NCBI GenBank assembly: GCA_016839165.1
Contig: CP069300.1
Span: 6,520,001 to 6,584,000, forward strand
Direction of reading: 5' to 3'
Source: Bradyrhizobium sp. PSBB068
GTDB taxonomy: Bacteria; Pseudomonadota; Alphaproteobacteria; Rhizobiales; Xanthobacteraceae
DNA length: 64,000 bases
In this document: positions 55,653-64,000 of the stretch, in pieces
Numbering within the stretch: the stretch's first letter is position 1
Layout: every line of letters starts with the position of its first letter
The notes under the pieces: generated by a model
The model's database searches: none
The model's input: only the letters and a program-made list of their open reading frames with translations
What the model was told of the DNA's origin: nothing
Translations under genes and position numbers: made by a program

Positions 55653-56609
55653 TCAGCTGTTCGGCAGGGGCGCGCCCCAAACTGCCGTCACGTTGCCACC
55701 GAGCCTTGGATTGTTGAATGGCCGTCTCGCGCGGATGATCGCCGGCAAGTCCGGGCTGTGAAACCGGGCGTAGTACGGCTCCATCCAGGCGAGATCGCCC
55801 TGGAAGGTCCAGGGGAAGAGTTGCTGCTGAACCTGGGTGCGAGCGCCGAAACTGCGCTCATCCTTGACGGCGCGCACGATCAGGCCAGCGAGCCGATGGA
55901 TCGCTCCATTGTTCTCGGCATAGAGGTCGATGTTCCGCCGGCTCGCGAGTTCGGCGCAGAACACCAGCGGCGTGAGCGCAAAATTGTGGTAGTGCAGCGC
56001 GCGCTCGCCGCGCTTCAACTCGCGTTCCAGTTCGCCATGCGGGCCGATATCCCTGATGCCCTGACGCGCCCGGGAGATGCCGGCATCGACCAGGTCACCG
56101 CGATCCGTCAGGGTGCCGATCGACATCAGATCGAGGCCGGCCCAATAGACCAGATTGTTGCCGAGGTGATTGATGCGATCCGCATCGCGGGTTTCCTCGG
56201 CAATCCGGATCAGCCACGGCTTGATCTGCTGGAAGCGATGATCGGCCTTGGTGGGTGCCGCCGGGAAGCGCAGCAGCGCGAGCGCGAAATCGGTCCCGGC
56301 CCAGGAGCGCTCGAAATCGCTCTGATAATTGGCGCCTGATGTCAGCAGGGCGCTTCCCCTCGCCCAGCCTGCAAGCAAGTCCATGACGCAATCCAGATCG
56401 TGTTCATCGGCGGCCTTGTTGACCTCTGCAATGAACGCGTGCAGCGGCTTGATCGCTTCCGCGTATCCGCCTGCATTCTGGTAGAAGCCCGGTGGATCGA
56501 CCGACGTCAGTGCCGGTGGCGCCTCGCACGTCCTGGCCGCGGCCGGTTGCGCAAGGCAGACAAGAGCGATCGACACGCCGATCGCCGCGAAACGGACGTC
56601 ATGCTTCAT
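55653..56609 (-). CDS. Alginate lyase family (PL5, AlgL-like) secreted enzyme
   Basis: About 318 residues from an ATG with GGAG upstream; the frame to 56780 lacks support. A signal peptide (FAAIGVSIALVCLAQPAAA) precedes an alpha/alpha-barrel lyase domain with INHLGNNLVYWAGLDLM and RGERALHYHNFALTPLVFCAEL, the segments that hold the catalytic Asn, His and Tyr in AlgL. It should cleave mannuronate-rich or related uronic polymers by beta-elimination in the periplasm. The hydrolase gene downstream is broken. No alginate biosynthesis genes are seen, so the substrate may be another exopolysaccharide. Confidence 0.85.
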   Translation of the reverse strand: MKHDVRFAAIGVSIALVCLAQPAAARTCEAPPALTSVDPPGFYQNAGGYAEAIKPLHAFIAEVNKAADEHDLDCVMDLLAGWARGSALLTSGANYQSDFERSWAGTDFALALLRFPAAPTKADHRFQQIKPWLIRIAEETRDADRINHLGNNLVYWAGLDLMSIGTLTDRGDLVDAGISRARQGIRDIGPHGELERELKRGERALHYHNFALTPLVFCAELASRRNIDLYAENNGAIHRLAGLIVRAVKDERSFGARTQVQQQLFPWTFQGDLAWMEPYYARFHSPDLPAIIRARRPFNNPRLGGNVTAVWGAPLPNS

Positions 56610-56813
56610 TGAAAGAACTCCGCGAGCCACCGCGGGAAGACACCCCACGTCGTGAGCGCGGATACAGTCATCGAGAACCGCACGCAACAAGACAACAAAA
56701 TCTAAAGTGATGCGCCGCAGAACCGGGTTCAGGCACCGTTCAGATTTGAACCCCCGTTCAGCGCGAGCGCCGACGATCACGGCAATATGAAGATTAGCTG
56801 CGAAGGCAAGCTT

Positions 56814-56828
56814 TACAGTTTACCTGTA
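56814..56828. promoter_or_regulatory. Putative MarR operator
   Basis: TACAGTTTACCTGTA, with 5-bp inverted arms, lies immediately before the MarR gene. The short arms make it a weak candidate. Confidence 0.4.
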
Positions 56829-56847
56829 TATGTGTCATCACACCGGC

Positions 56848-57300
56848 ATGAACAGTTCACCGGCCCGTGCCGGCTCAGCGCGGACATCCGCGCTCGCCGA
56901 AGATCTTCGCCTGTTGATCGGAACGCTGAAGCGCCGGCTGCGCGAGCAGGGGCAACGTGACGACCTGCCGCCGTCGCAGGTCGCGGTGCTGCTGCGCCTC
57001 GAGAAGGACGGCCCCGCGACCGTGTCCAGCCTGGCGCGGTCGGAGAGAATGCGTCCGCAGTCAATGAGTTCGGCGATCTCGGCGCTCGAGGCCGCAGGCC
57101 TGGTCCGCGGTGCGCCGGATCCGGACGATGGCCGCCAGACAATCATGTCGCTCACCGACATTTGCCGCGAGCGACTGCGCACCGGCCGCGCCGCGCGACA
57201 GGACTGGCTGGCGCGCACCATCGCGGCGCGGCTGTCGGCGCGGGAGCAGGATGAACTCGCCGCCGCGGTCGGCTTGCTGAAGCGGCTGGTCGCGGACTGA
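56848..57300 (+). CDS. MarR-family transcriptional regulator
   Basis: About 150 residues (ATG at 56830 is an in-frame alternative). The winged helix is RREQGQRDDLPPSQ-like then VAVLLRLEKDGPATVSSLARSERMRPQSMSSAISALEAAGLVRGAPDPDDGRQTIMSLT. It is the first gene of a four-gene run with an isochorismatase-like hydrolase, a small membrane protein and an MFS permease, and probably represses it until a phenolic or similar compound appears. A short palindrome precedes it. Confidence 0.9.
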   Translation: MNSSPARAGSARTSALAEDLRLLIGTLKRRLREQGQRDDLPPSQVAVLLRLEKDGPATVSSLARSERMRPQSMSSAISALEAAGLVRGAPDPDDGRQTIMSLTDICRERLRTGRAARQDWLARTIAARLSAREQDELAAAVGLLKRLVAD

Positions 57301-57353
57301 CGCCGGTCGCCGCCGCCAATCGCGAAGAACATCCGGTTGAAAAGGTAACAATC

Positions 57354-57929
57354 ATGGCCCTCACGACGCTCGATCCGATCACCGCGCTCATCGTCGTCGA
57401 TCTGCAGGCCGGGCTCGCCGGCGCGCCCTTCGTTCATCCGTTCGCCGACGTCGTGGCGCGCGCCCGCGCCCTGCTCAATGCGTTTCGGCGGCGTGGACTG
57501 CCGGTCGTGCTGGTCAATGTCGACGGCGTTGCCCCCGGTCGAACCGAGCGTCCGCGCCACAACAGTGCATTTCCCGACGGCTGGACCGACCTGCTCCCGG
57601 AACTTGACCGGCAGCCGGGCGACATCGTCGTCACCAAGCGGACCTGGGGCGCCTTTGCCAGCACCGATCTGGAGATGCAGCTAAAGGCCCGCGGCGTCAC
57701 GCATGTCGTGGTCGCAGGCGTTGCGACCGGCACCGGCGTCGAATCCACGGCACGGCAGGCCTTTGAGGCCGGCCTCAACGTCACGCTCGCGATCGACGCC
57801 ATGACCGATGCGCGGCCGAACGCCCATGACTACAGCATCGAACAGGTATTCCCCCGGCTCGGTGAAACCGGCTCGACCCAGGCGATCATCGATCTGCTCG
57901 AAAGGATCCACGCGCATGAACTGGCTTGA
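57354..57929 (+). CDS. Isochorismatase-like hydrolase lacking the nucleophile Cys
   Basis: 191 residues with the isochorismatase fold. The Asp of the triad is in IVVDLQ and the Lys in VTKRTWGAF. Where cysteine hydrolases of this family have Cys (GIATxxCVEST), this protein reads GVATGTGVEST, so a Gly occupies the position. Vinyl-ether isochorismatases also lack that Cys, so the enzyme may cleave an ether rather than an amide. It overlaps the next gene by 14 bases. Confidence 0.88.
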   Translation: MALTTLDPITALIVVDLQAGLAGAPFVHPFADVVARARALLNAFRRRGLPVVLVNVDGVAPGRTERPRHNSAFPDGWTDLLPELDRQPGDIVVTKRTWGAFASTDLEMQLKARGVTHVVVAGVATGTGVESTARQAFEAGLNVTLAIDAMTDARPNAHDYSIEQVFPRLGETGSTQAIIDLLERIHAHELA

Positions 57930-58245
57930 CCTCGTCGCCTACTTCTTCGGCGGCGCCTTCCTCACCAACGCGATCCCGCATGTCGTCGCCGGCATCATGG
58001 GCGAACCGTTCCAGACCCCGTTCGCCAAACCGCCGGGAGAAGGATTGTCGACGTCGACCGTCAATATCATCTGGGGCTTCTTCAATCTTTTCGTCGGCTA
58101 TCTGCTGATCTGCCGCGTCGGCGAATTCGCCCTCCGCAACACAAGCGATGTCGCGGCCGTCGGTCTCGGCGGACTTCTATTCGGTATCGTCATGGCGCGG
58201 CGGTTCGGACGGTTCCACGGCGGGAATGATCCACAGCGAACATGA
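57916..58245 (+). CDS. Small membrane protein of the MarR operon
   Basis: 109 residues with three hydrophobic segments (DLVAYFFGGAFLTNAIPHVVAGIMG, TVNIIWGFFNLFVGYLLI, VAAVGLGGLLFGIVMARRF). No known function. It overlaps the hydrolase gene upstream by 14 bases and the MFS gene downstream by four (ATGA), so it is co-translated with both. Confidence 0.85.
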   Translation: MNWLDLVAYFFGGAFLTNAIPHVVAGIMGEPFQTPFAKPPGEGLSTSTVNIIWGFFNLFVGYLLICRVGEFALRNTSDVAAVGLGGLLFGIVMARRFGRFHGGNDPQRT

Positions 58246-59489
58246 GACGCGTCTTTCGATCACTCGCAAGCTTCAACTACCGGGTCTGGGCGGCCGGCGC
58301 GCTGGTGTCGAACATCGGCACCTGGATGCAGCGCGCCGCGCAGGACTGGCTCGTCCTGACCCAGCTGACACATCACAGCGCATCCGCCGTCGGCATCGTG
58401 ATGGCGCTGCAATTCGGCCCGCAGCTCCTGCTGATGCCGTGGTCCGGACTCGCCGCCGATCGCTTCAACCAGCGGCGGCTGCTGATGGCGACGCAGGCGA
58501 CGATGGGCACATTGTCGCTCATCCTCGGCGTTCTCACCGTCACCGGGCTGGTGCAGCTCTGGCACGTCTATGTGTTCGCGTTTCTGTTCGGCTGCAGCGC
58601 CGCGCTCGACGCCCCGGTCCGCCAGACTTTCGTGGCCGAGCTGGTCGGTGATCGGGACTTGTCGAACGCCATCGCGCTGAACTCGACCTCGTTCAACGCC
58701 GCGCGCATGGTCGGCCCCGCGATGGCCGGCCTTGTCATCGCCTCGGTCGGCACCGGCTGGGCGTTCCTGTTCAACGGGGCGTCCTTCATGGCGGTGCTGA
58801 CCTCGCTGTGCCTGCTGCGCAAATCCGAGCTGCGACCGAATGCGCGCGCAGCCCGTGCCAGCGGCGGCATCATGGAGGGATTTCACTATGTCTGGTCCCG
58901 CCCCGATCTCAGGGCGACCCTGGTCATGCTGTTTCTGATCGGCACTTTCGGGCTGAACTTTCCGATCTTCATCTCGACCATGGCGGTCGGCGTCTTCCAT
59001 ACCGACGCGCGCGGCTTTGGCCTGCTGTCATCGATGATGGCGATCGGGACGATGTCGGGAGCGCTGCTGGCGGCGACACGCGACCAGCCGCGCTTTGTCG
59101 CGTTGATGCTGGGCTCGGCGATCTTCGGCGTCGGCTGTACACTGGCCGCGCTGGCGCCGAACTACTGGCTGTTCGCCGCCGCCCTGGTCGTGATCGGCAT
59201 CGCCTCATTGACGATCCTGAATACCTCGAACGCACTGATGCAACTCTCGACCGAGCCCGCGATGCGCGGGCGCGTGATGGCGCTGCGGCTCGGCGTCGCG
59301 CTAGGCGGCACGCCGATCGGCGCACCGATCGTAGGCTGGGTCGCCGACCATCTCGGCCCGCGCTGGGCGCTCGGCGTCGGTGCGGCAGCAGGGTTTGCCG
59401 CCGCGCTCGTCGCGCTCGGCATGCTCTCGCGGGCGAACGCCGCGGCCGGACAGCGCAGCGGACATGGCAGCATGCCGCCGGCCGAATGA
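58242..59489 (+). CDS. MFS exporter, EntS-like
   Basis: 415 residues with twelve membrane segments. FNYRVWAAGALVSNIGTWMQRAAQDWLVLTQLTHHSA and the loop GLAADRFNQRRLL match the EntS/enterobactin-exporter-like MFS group, with ALNSTSFNAARMVGPAMAGL in the second quarter. It likely exports the compound whose presence the MarR protein senses. It ends the four-gene operon. Confidence 0.9.
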   Translation: MRRVFRSLASFNYRVWAAGALVSNIGTWMQRAAQDWLVLTQLTHHSASAVGIVMALQFGPQLLLMPWSGLAADRFNQRRLLMATQATMGTLSLILGVLTVTGLVQLWHVYVFAFLFGCSAALDAPVRQTFVAELVGDRDLSNAIALNSTSFNAARMVGPAMAGLVIASVGTGWAFLFNGASFMAVLTSLCLLRKSELRPNARAARASGGIMEGFHYVWSRPDLRATLVMLFLIGTFGLNFPIFISTMAVGVFHTDARGFGLLSSMMAIGTMSGALLAATRDQPRFVALMLGSAIFGVGCTLAALAPNYWLFAAALVVIGIASLTILNTSNALMQLSTEPAMRGRVMALRLGVALGGTPIGAPIVGWVADHLGPRWALGVGAAAGFAAALVALGMLSRANAAAGQRSGHGSMPPAE

Positions 59490-59532
59490 GCCAGGGTCGC
59501 ATTCAGACGTACCCGTAGCGTGACGTCATTCA

Positions 59533-59598
59533 CGTCATTGCGAGCCGCCGATCGGCGCGAAGCGCCGCCGGACGACAGGCTCGGCGAAGCAATCCATC
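59533..59598. repeat. Partial palindromic repeat (CGTCATTGCGAG type)
   Basis: CGTCATTGCGAG at the left and GGCGAAGCAATCCAT at the right resemble the two ends of a repeat common in bradyrhizobial intergenic DNA, with a GCGCGAAGCGC hairpin inside. It lies between the convergent MFS and phasin genes. Confidence 0.45.
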
Positions 59599-59636
59599 AT
59601 TTCCGCCCGGCCGCGCCGGCGTGCGGGCCGACGATC

Positions 59637-60065
59637 TCAGGCCGATTTGTTCGGACGGACGCTGGCGCGGAACTCCTCAAAACTCTCCTTCATGCGATCC
59701 TGGATGATCTTGACCGCATCTGATGTCGATTGCCGCGCGGTCGACGCGCTGTCCTGGGCACCCTTCACCGCAATGTCGAACATCTTCCGCGCGAATTCGG
59801 TCTGCAAGGCGAGGTTCTCCTGAACCTTGCCGAGCGGCTTGTACTCGCGCGCCAGCGTCGAGGCCTCGCGCAGGCCGGCCTCCAGCACCTCGCGCTGCTT
59901 CTGCGCCACCGATTGCGCGCCCTGTGCGGCGACCTTCGCGCTCTGGCCGAGCGCCTCGAGGTTCTTCTTCTGGGTCTGCAGCAATTCGTCCACGTTCAGC
60001 TTCGGCAAGCCGAGATCAGTACCGAATTTCCGCAGCATATCGATGTATGAGCTGTTATCCGTCAC
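59637..60065 (-). CDS. Phasin family protein
   Basis: 142 residues of the PHA granule-coating family: entirely helical, amphipathic, with LLQTQKKNLEALGQSAKVAAQGAQSVAQKQREVLEAG and a C-terminal helix DAVKIIQDRMKESFEEF. It binds the surface of polyhydroxyalkanoate granules and controls their size. It lies 15 bases downstream of the depolymerase gene, last in the PHA cluster. Confidence 0.93.
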   Translation of the reverse strand: MTDNSSYIDMLRKFGTDLGLPKLNVDELLQTQKKNLEALGQSAKVAAQGAQSVAQKQREVLEAGLREASTLAREYKPLGKVQENLALQTEFARKMFDIAVKGAQDSASTARQSTSDAVKIIQDRMKESFEEFRASVRPNKSA

Positions 60066-60080
60066 GATATCCTCCTGTGG

Positions 60081-61031
60081 TTACGAGTTCTGGCGCCGGT
60101 CTCCGGACGTTGGAATGAGATCCCTGAGGTAACTGGTGGTCCGCGAGAGCAGGGTTGGCGACGCGGCCTGTCGGCTCTCGTCGGCGAGAAACGCCTCGAT
60201 CAGGCCCGCGGTCTCCGCCGGCCGCGTCACGATGAACAGGTGCCCGTCGTCGATCAAATGCAGCTCTGCGTTCGGGATCAGGCTCGCCATGATGTGCCCG
60301 TTGATCGGAGGCACCAGCGGATCGTCACGGCCCATCAGGATCAGCGTCGGCTGCGGCAGCGACCACAGCCAGGGCAGGCTGGTCCAGCCGGTCATCGCCA
60401 GCAGCTGGTAGAAATAGCCCATGCTGCGCGCGCCATGCATCGCAGCGGCGTGCCGGCCGATCAGTGAGGGATCATCGCGAAACGCCCCGCCATAGATATC
60501 GGCGGCGATCCGGTTCATGTAATCCTTGTCGGTATAGCGGCGCGGCGTCGCCATCTTCCACAACACCGACGGACTTGCCGGCACCATGGTGAAACCCGGC
60601 GCGGTCGCCGCAAGCACCAGCCGGCGGCAGCGTTTCGGAAATTGGTGTGCGAATTGCTGCGCAATCCCGCCGCCCCAGGACACGCCGGCGACGTCGACCT
60701 CGGCGTAGCCCAGCTCGGCGACGAGATCGGCGGCAAGCCGCGCCAGCGTCGACGGGCGATACGGCCACGCCGGTCTCGGCGAGCCGCCGACGCCGGGGAC
60801 GTCGAAGATGATGGCTGACGTGCCGGTGAGCGCGTCGAGGAACGGCTTTGCCAGCTCCCAATTGGCGCCGATCCCGTTGAACAGCAGGAGTGGCGGCCGG
60901 CTGCCGCTGCCGCGCCTGATCGCGACCTGAAGCAGCTGGCCGTCGATCGTGACCTGCCGCGTCTCGATCGCGCCTCGCTGCCTGTCGGGCGATGGGCTTG
61001 CGGTGTCGGCGCTGGTGAGATCCTCAGTCAA
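60081..61031 (-). CDS. phaZ: Intracellular polyhydroxyalkanoate depolymerase (alpha/beta hydrolase)
   Basis: About 316 residues from a TTG that overlaps the end of the synthase frame. The alpha/beta hydrolase triad is visible: Ser in GVSWGGG, Asp in GRDDPLVP and His in DDGHLFI. LLLFNGIGANWELAKPFLDAL and SPSVLWKMATPRRY fit the medium-chain PHA depolymerase group. It mobilises stored polymer into hydroxy acids. It stands between phaC and the phasin gene. Confidence 0.87.
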   Translation of the reverse strand: MTEDLTSADTASPSPDRQRGAIETRQVTIDGQLLQVAIRRGSGSRPPLLLFNGIGANWELAKPFLDALTGTSAIIFDVPGVGGSPRPAWPYRPSTLARLAADLVAELGYAEVDVAGVSWGGGIAQQFAHQFPKRCRRLVLAATAPGFTMVPASPSVLWKMATPRRYTDKDYMNRIAADIYGGAFRDDPSLIGRHAAAMHGARSMGYFYQLLAMTGWTSLPWLWSLPQPTLILMGRDDPLVPPINGHIMASLIPNAELHLIDDGHLFIVTRPAETAGLIEAFLADESRQAASPTLLSRTTSYLRDLIPTSGDRRQNS

Positions 61032-62713
61032 AGACGTAGGTTCCCGGCGCTTTGGCGAGGATCGGATGGCGCGCGCTGCCGAGCGCGGCCGGCGCACTGA
61101 CCTCCTCGCCCGAGCGCGGCTGCAGCCAGTCGCGCCAGTCGAGCCACCAGCTTCCCTTGCGCTTCTCGGCCGAGGCCATGAACGCATCGGGCTTGTTCGC
61201 GGACGCCGGCCCGATCATGAAGGAGGCCTTCGGATTGCTCGGCGGATTGAGCAGACTCTGCAGGTGCCCGCTGTTCGACAGCAGAAGGTGGTGCCCTCGC
61301 CCATGATCTGGGCGGTCTTGTAGACGCCCTTCCACGGCGTGATGTGGTCGGTCATGCCCGCGACGACGTAGCTGTCGGCCTTGACCTTGCTCATGTCGAT
61401 GGTCTTGTCGTTGAGCGTCAGCTTGCCGGCGTTGACGAACGGGTTGGAGAAATAGAGATCGAGATAGTCGCCGTGCAGCGCCGCCGGCAGGCGGGTGGTA
61501 TCGGCGTTCCAGTACAGAATGTCGAACGCCGGCGGCTGGTTGCCGAGCAGATAGTTGTTGACCCAGTAGTTCCAGATCAGGTCGTTGGGCCGCATCCAGG
61601 CGAACATCCGCGCCAGGTCGTGGCCGTCGACGATGCCGCGCAATTGTGACGACGCCTTCGCCGCCCGCATGGTCTCGGGCGTCATCAGGCAGCCGAACGC
61701 GCTCTCGGATCGAGCAGGCAGACCGCCAGCACGAGATTCTTGATCTTCTTATCGGCCGCGGAGCCGAGCGTCGAGAAATAGGCCGTCGCCGTGATGCCGC
61801 CGGAGCAGGATCCCATCATCGAGACGTCTTCACTGCCGGAGATCTCGCGCGCCGCGTCGACCGCCTCGTCCAGCGCGGCGACGTAGGTGTCGAGCCCCCA
61901 GTCACGATGCGCCGCGGTCGGATTGCGCCAGCTCACCGCAAAGACCTGGATGCCGCTCTCCAGCAGGAAGCGGACCATGCTCTTGTCCGGCGAGAGATCG
62001 AGCGCGTAGTACTTGTTGATCTGCGGCGGCGTGATCACCAGCGGCCGCTTCCCGACCATCGGCGTGGTCGGCGTGTACTGGATCAGCTCGAGCAGCTCGT
62101 TGCGGAAGATCACGGCGCCCGGCGTGGTCGCGAGGTTCTCGCCGACCTTGAAGGCCTTCATGTCCACCATCGACGGCATGCCGCGATTCTGCGTGAGATC
62201 GCCGATGTAGTTCTTCAGGCCGCTCCACAGGCTCTGTCCACCGGTGTCGATGAACTTGCGTACTGCCGCCGGGTTGGTGACCATGGTGTTGGTCGGCGCA
62301 ACCGCGTCGATCAGGATATCCGTGATCAGATGCGCGCGCTGCTTGTCGATGTCGCTGAGGCTGGTCTTGTCGACCAGGCCGCTGACCGCCTCGCCCCAGG
62401 CCAGATAGGCCTTGAGCAGGCCCGAATGCAGCGAGCTCTCCTTCCAGGTTGGATCGTTAAATCGCTTGTCGCCCGCCTTCGGCGCTCGCTCCGACTTGCC
62501 GGCGGCGATCGAGCCGAGCTCGCTGACGAATGACAGCCACTGCTCGGTCGCGACCTTCGGTTCGTTGATGACGGCCTTGAACAGGATGCCGGCGCCCTCG
62601 ACCAGATCCTGGCCCTGGATGCCGACCAGTGGATTGAGCGCCAGCGTGTTGCGCGACGCGGCCTCGGACATGTCGGAGGCCGGCTGATCCGGGGCGCTTT
62701 TTTCCGTACTCAT
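61024..62713 (-). pseudogene. phaC: PHA synthase PhaC interrupted by two single-base frameshifts
   Basis: Three frames together encode one class I-like synthase of about 563 residues. Residues 1-336 (62713 to ~61706) carry the Cys of the lipase-like box, MGSCSGG. The second piece (~61706 to ~61285) carries the catalytic Asp in MTDHITPW. The third (to 61024) carries the His in NSGHLQSLL. Each junction is restored by one base in a doublet: a G after CCG near 61706, and a C after TTC near 61284. Both changes are single-base losses, so sequencing error is possible; if real, the protein is truncated after residue ~340 and inactive. The ATG overlaps the MaoC stop (ATGA). Confidence 0.9.
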
Positions 62714-63186
62714 TGCTTTGCTCCCGCTGCGGGAATCAGGAGCGCCAGCGTCTCGGCGATCAGAGCAGGCTTCTCCGATCCCTCGACCTCCAGCGTGTTC
62801 AGGGTTTTCATGATCACCTGGCCGCCGTCCCTCGGCTCGATGCCGGACAAGACAACCCGCAGCCGCACCCTTGCGCCCGCGGGCACCGGCGTCAGGAAGC
62901 GGACCTTGTCGACCCCGTAGTTCAGCCCGGCGGCGGCGTCGCGCGGAATGATGCCGACCTGCATCGCCAGCGGCGCCACCATCGCGAGCGTCAGATAGCC
63001 ATGCGCAATCGGACCGCGGAATGGGCTCTCGCGCCTGGCCCGTTCGACGTCGACATGAATCCATTGGTGATCGCCGGTGCAGGACGCGAACGTGTCGATG
63101 CGTTGCTGATCGATCGCGACCCAGTCGGAGAGCCCGAGCTCCTTTCCGACATGTTCGCCCAGGCCGGCCAGTGTGAGGTTGCTCAT
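62710..63186 (-). CDS. MaoC-like (R)-specific enoyl-CoA hydratase
   Basis: 158 residues with the hot-dog fold. The hydratase motif region is TGDHQWIHVDVERARRESPFRGPIAHGYLTLAM, including the Asp and His of the active site. It would hydrate enoyl-CoA to (R)-3-hydroxyacyl-CoA, feeding the PHA synthase whose gene overlaps its stop by four bases. A PhaJ-type function is inferred from this context. Confidence 0.9.
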   Translation of the reverse strand: MSNLTLAGLGEHVGKELGLSDWVAIDQQRIDTFASCTGDHQWIHVDVERARRESPFRGPIAHGYLTLAMVAPLAMQVGIIPRDAAAGLNYGVDKVRFLTPVPAGARVRLRVVLSGIEPRDGGQVIMKTLNTLEVEGSEKPALIAETLALLIPAAGAKQ

Positions 63187-63228
63187 TTTGTTGTCCTCCT
63201 CGATCGTTTCTTTGGCGTGCTTGTCCCG

Positions 63229-64000
63229 TCACATGTCGCCGTATTGCTCGCGCAGCTCCTTCTTGTTGATCTTGCCGACGCTGGTCTTGGGAATGCTGTC
63301 GATGAACATGATCGTGCCGGGGATGCCATATTTCGAGATCACGCCCTGGTCGGCGAATTGCTTGAGATGCTCCTTAATCGATGCATCGGTGAGGCTGTCG
63401 GCGCCGGATGGCTTCTTGACCACGAGCGCAAGCGGCCGCTCGCCCCATTTCTCGTCTTTGACGCCGATCACCGCGGCCTCGGCCACTCCGGCGCATTGCG
63501 AGATCAGGTCCTCGATCTGCAGCGAGGAGACCCATTCGCCACCGGTCTTGATCACGTCCTTGATCCGGTCGGTGATGTGAACATGGCCGCCCGGACTGAT
63601 CACCGCGATATCGCTGGTGTGCAGATAGCCGCCGGCCCAGAGCTGCTCCGAGCCCTCCGGATTGTTGTAGTAGCCCTGGGTCAGCCAGGGCGCACGCAGC
63701 ACGATCTCGCCGGCTGACTTGCCGTCATGCGGGATGTCCTTCATGTCGGGATCGACGATGCGCAGTTCGACCAGCGGACCGGCGATGCCGGCCCTGGTGC
63801 GGAATTCGACCTCGCCGGCGGGGTCGCCGCTGAGATCCCTGGAGCTGACATGGGACACCGCGGCGAGCGGCCCGGTCTCCGACATGCCGTAACCGGCAAA
63901 GATGTCGATGCCGGCCTCGAGCGCCTGCTTGGCCAGCGCCTTCGGCAGGGCCGACCCGCCGATCACCATCTTCAGCCCATGAAGATCGACCTTGGCCGCA
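63229..64000 (-). CDS. AMP-forming acyl-CoA synthetase, C-terminal part
   Basis: Frame open to the right edge; the N-terminal portion lies outside the window. The visible part starts before VIGGSALPKAL and contains the adenylation motifs GYGMSETGPLAAV, WLTQGYYNN, YLHTSDIAVI and DRIKDVIKTGGEWVSS, with the catalytic Lys in KTSVGKINKK. It activates fatty acids to acyl-CoA. It is the first visible gene of the PHA cluster and could supply precursors for MaoC and the synthase. Confidence 0.93.
   Translation of the reverse strand, partial: AAKVDLHGLKMVIGGSALPKALAKQALEAGIDIFAGYGMSETGPLAAVSHVSSRDLSGDPAGEVEFRTRAGIAGPLVELRIVDPDMKDIPHDGKSAGEIVLRAPWLTQGYYNNPEGSEQLWAGGYLHTSDIAVISPGGHVHITDRIKDVIKTGGEWVSSLQIEDLISQCAGVAEAAVIGVKDEKWGERPLALVVKKPSGADSLTDASIKEHLKQFADQGVISKYGIPGTIMFIDSIPKTSVGKINKKELREQYGDM

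Overview
The window looks like a chromosomal segment of a Bradyrhizobium-type alphaproteobacterium (Nitrobacteraceae). This is inferred from the high GC content, from gene families typical of that group (regulatory PTS IIA/HPr pair, DUF3597, small membrane proteins, a PHA cluster) and from several families of palindromic dispersed repeats of the kind bradyrhizobia carry. No database search was run. I see no rRNA, tRNA, CRISPR array, prophage or insertion-sequence transposase. Coding density is high on both strands.

Layout. 1-4.7 kb: EIIA-Man and HPr of the regulatory phosphotransferase chain, a GT39-type glycosyltransferase, and an abutting caspase/M15 peptidase pair. 4.8-10.2 kb: lepA, a secreted protein, an MFS permease and an acyl-CoA-dehydrogenase-type flavoprotein. 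10.2-16.6 kb: repeats, a chemoreceptor, a DUF1801 protein, a PAS-GGDEF-EAL protein with a degenerate GGDEF site, and a GNAT. 16.7-21.9 kb: mepA, the molybdate operon modABC (ModC without a C-terminal domain) with a structured leader, and a proline-rich membrane protein. 22-30 kb: K+/H+ antiporter, MscS channel, map, a TetR/MFS pair sharing one operator, 3-methyladenine glycosylase and radC. 30-37.2 kb: a TPR protein, glgX between two palindromic repeats, a sigma-54 activator and an actinobacterial-type DapD. 37.3-41.8 kb: a flavin reductase and a luciferase-like monooxygenase behind a consensus sigma-54 promoter, then a large MscS channel. 42.1-47.4 kb: a ClpS-zinc finger-AAA+ fusion, a TPR glycosyltransferase, and an Rrf2/methyltransferase pair. 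47.4-54.3 kb: gene remnants, small proteins, a coiled-coil/OmpA/Ras-like GTPase operon and a NarL-type two-component system. 54.3-64 kb: small proteins, alginate lyase with a truncated glycoside hydrolase, a MarR operon (isochorismatase-like, membrane protein, MFS), and a PHA cluster (phasin, depolymerase, frameshifted synthase, MaoC, acyl-CoA ligase running off the right edge).

The strongest candidates for undescribed biology are four. (1) The ClpS-ZnF-AAA+ fusion at 42122-43855 carries adaptor and unfoldase modules of the Clp system in one chain without a protease. (2) The operon at 49048-51667 places a Ras-like GTPase that lacks the catalytic Gln beside an inner-membrane OmpA protein whose cytoplasmic part contains a roadblock-like region. 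(3) A sigma-54 promoter with an upstream site cluster drives a two-component flavin monooxygenase, and an AcoR-like activator lies 2-3 kb away. (4) A ~100-bp repeat is present three times, and each copy supplies the stop codon of a neighbouring gene.
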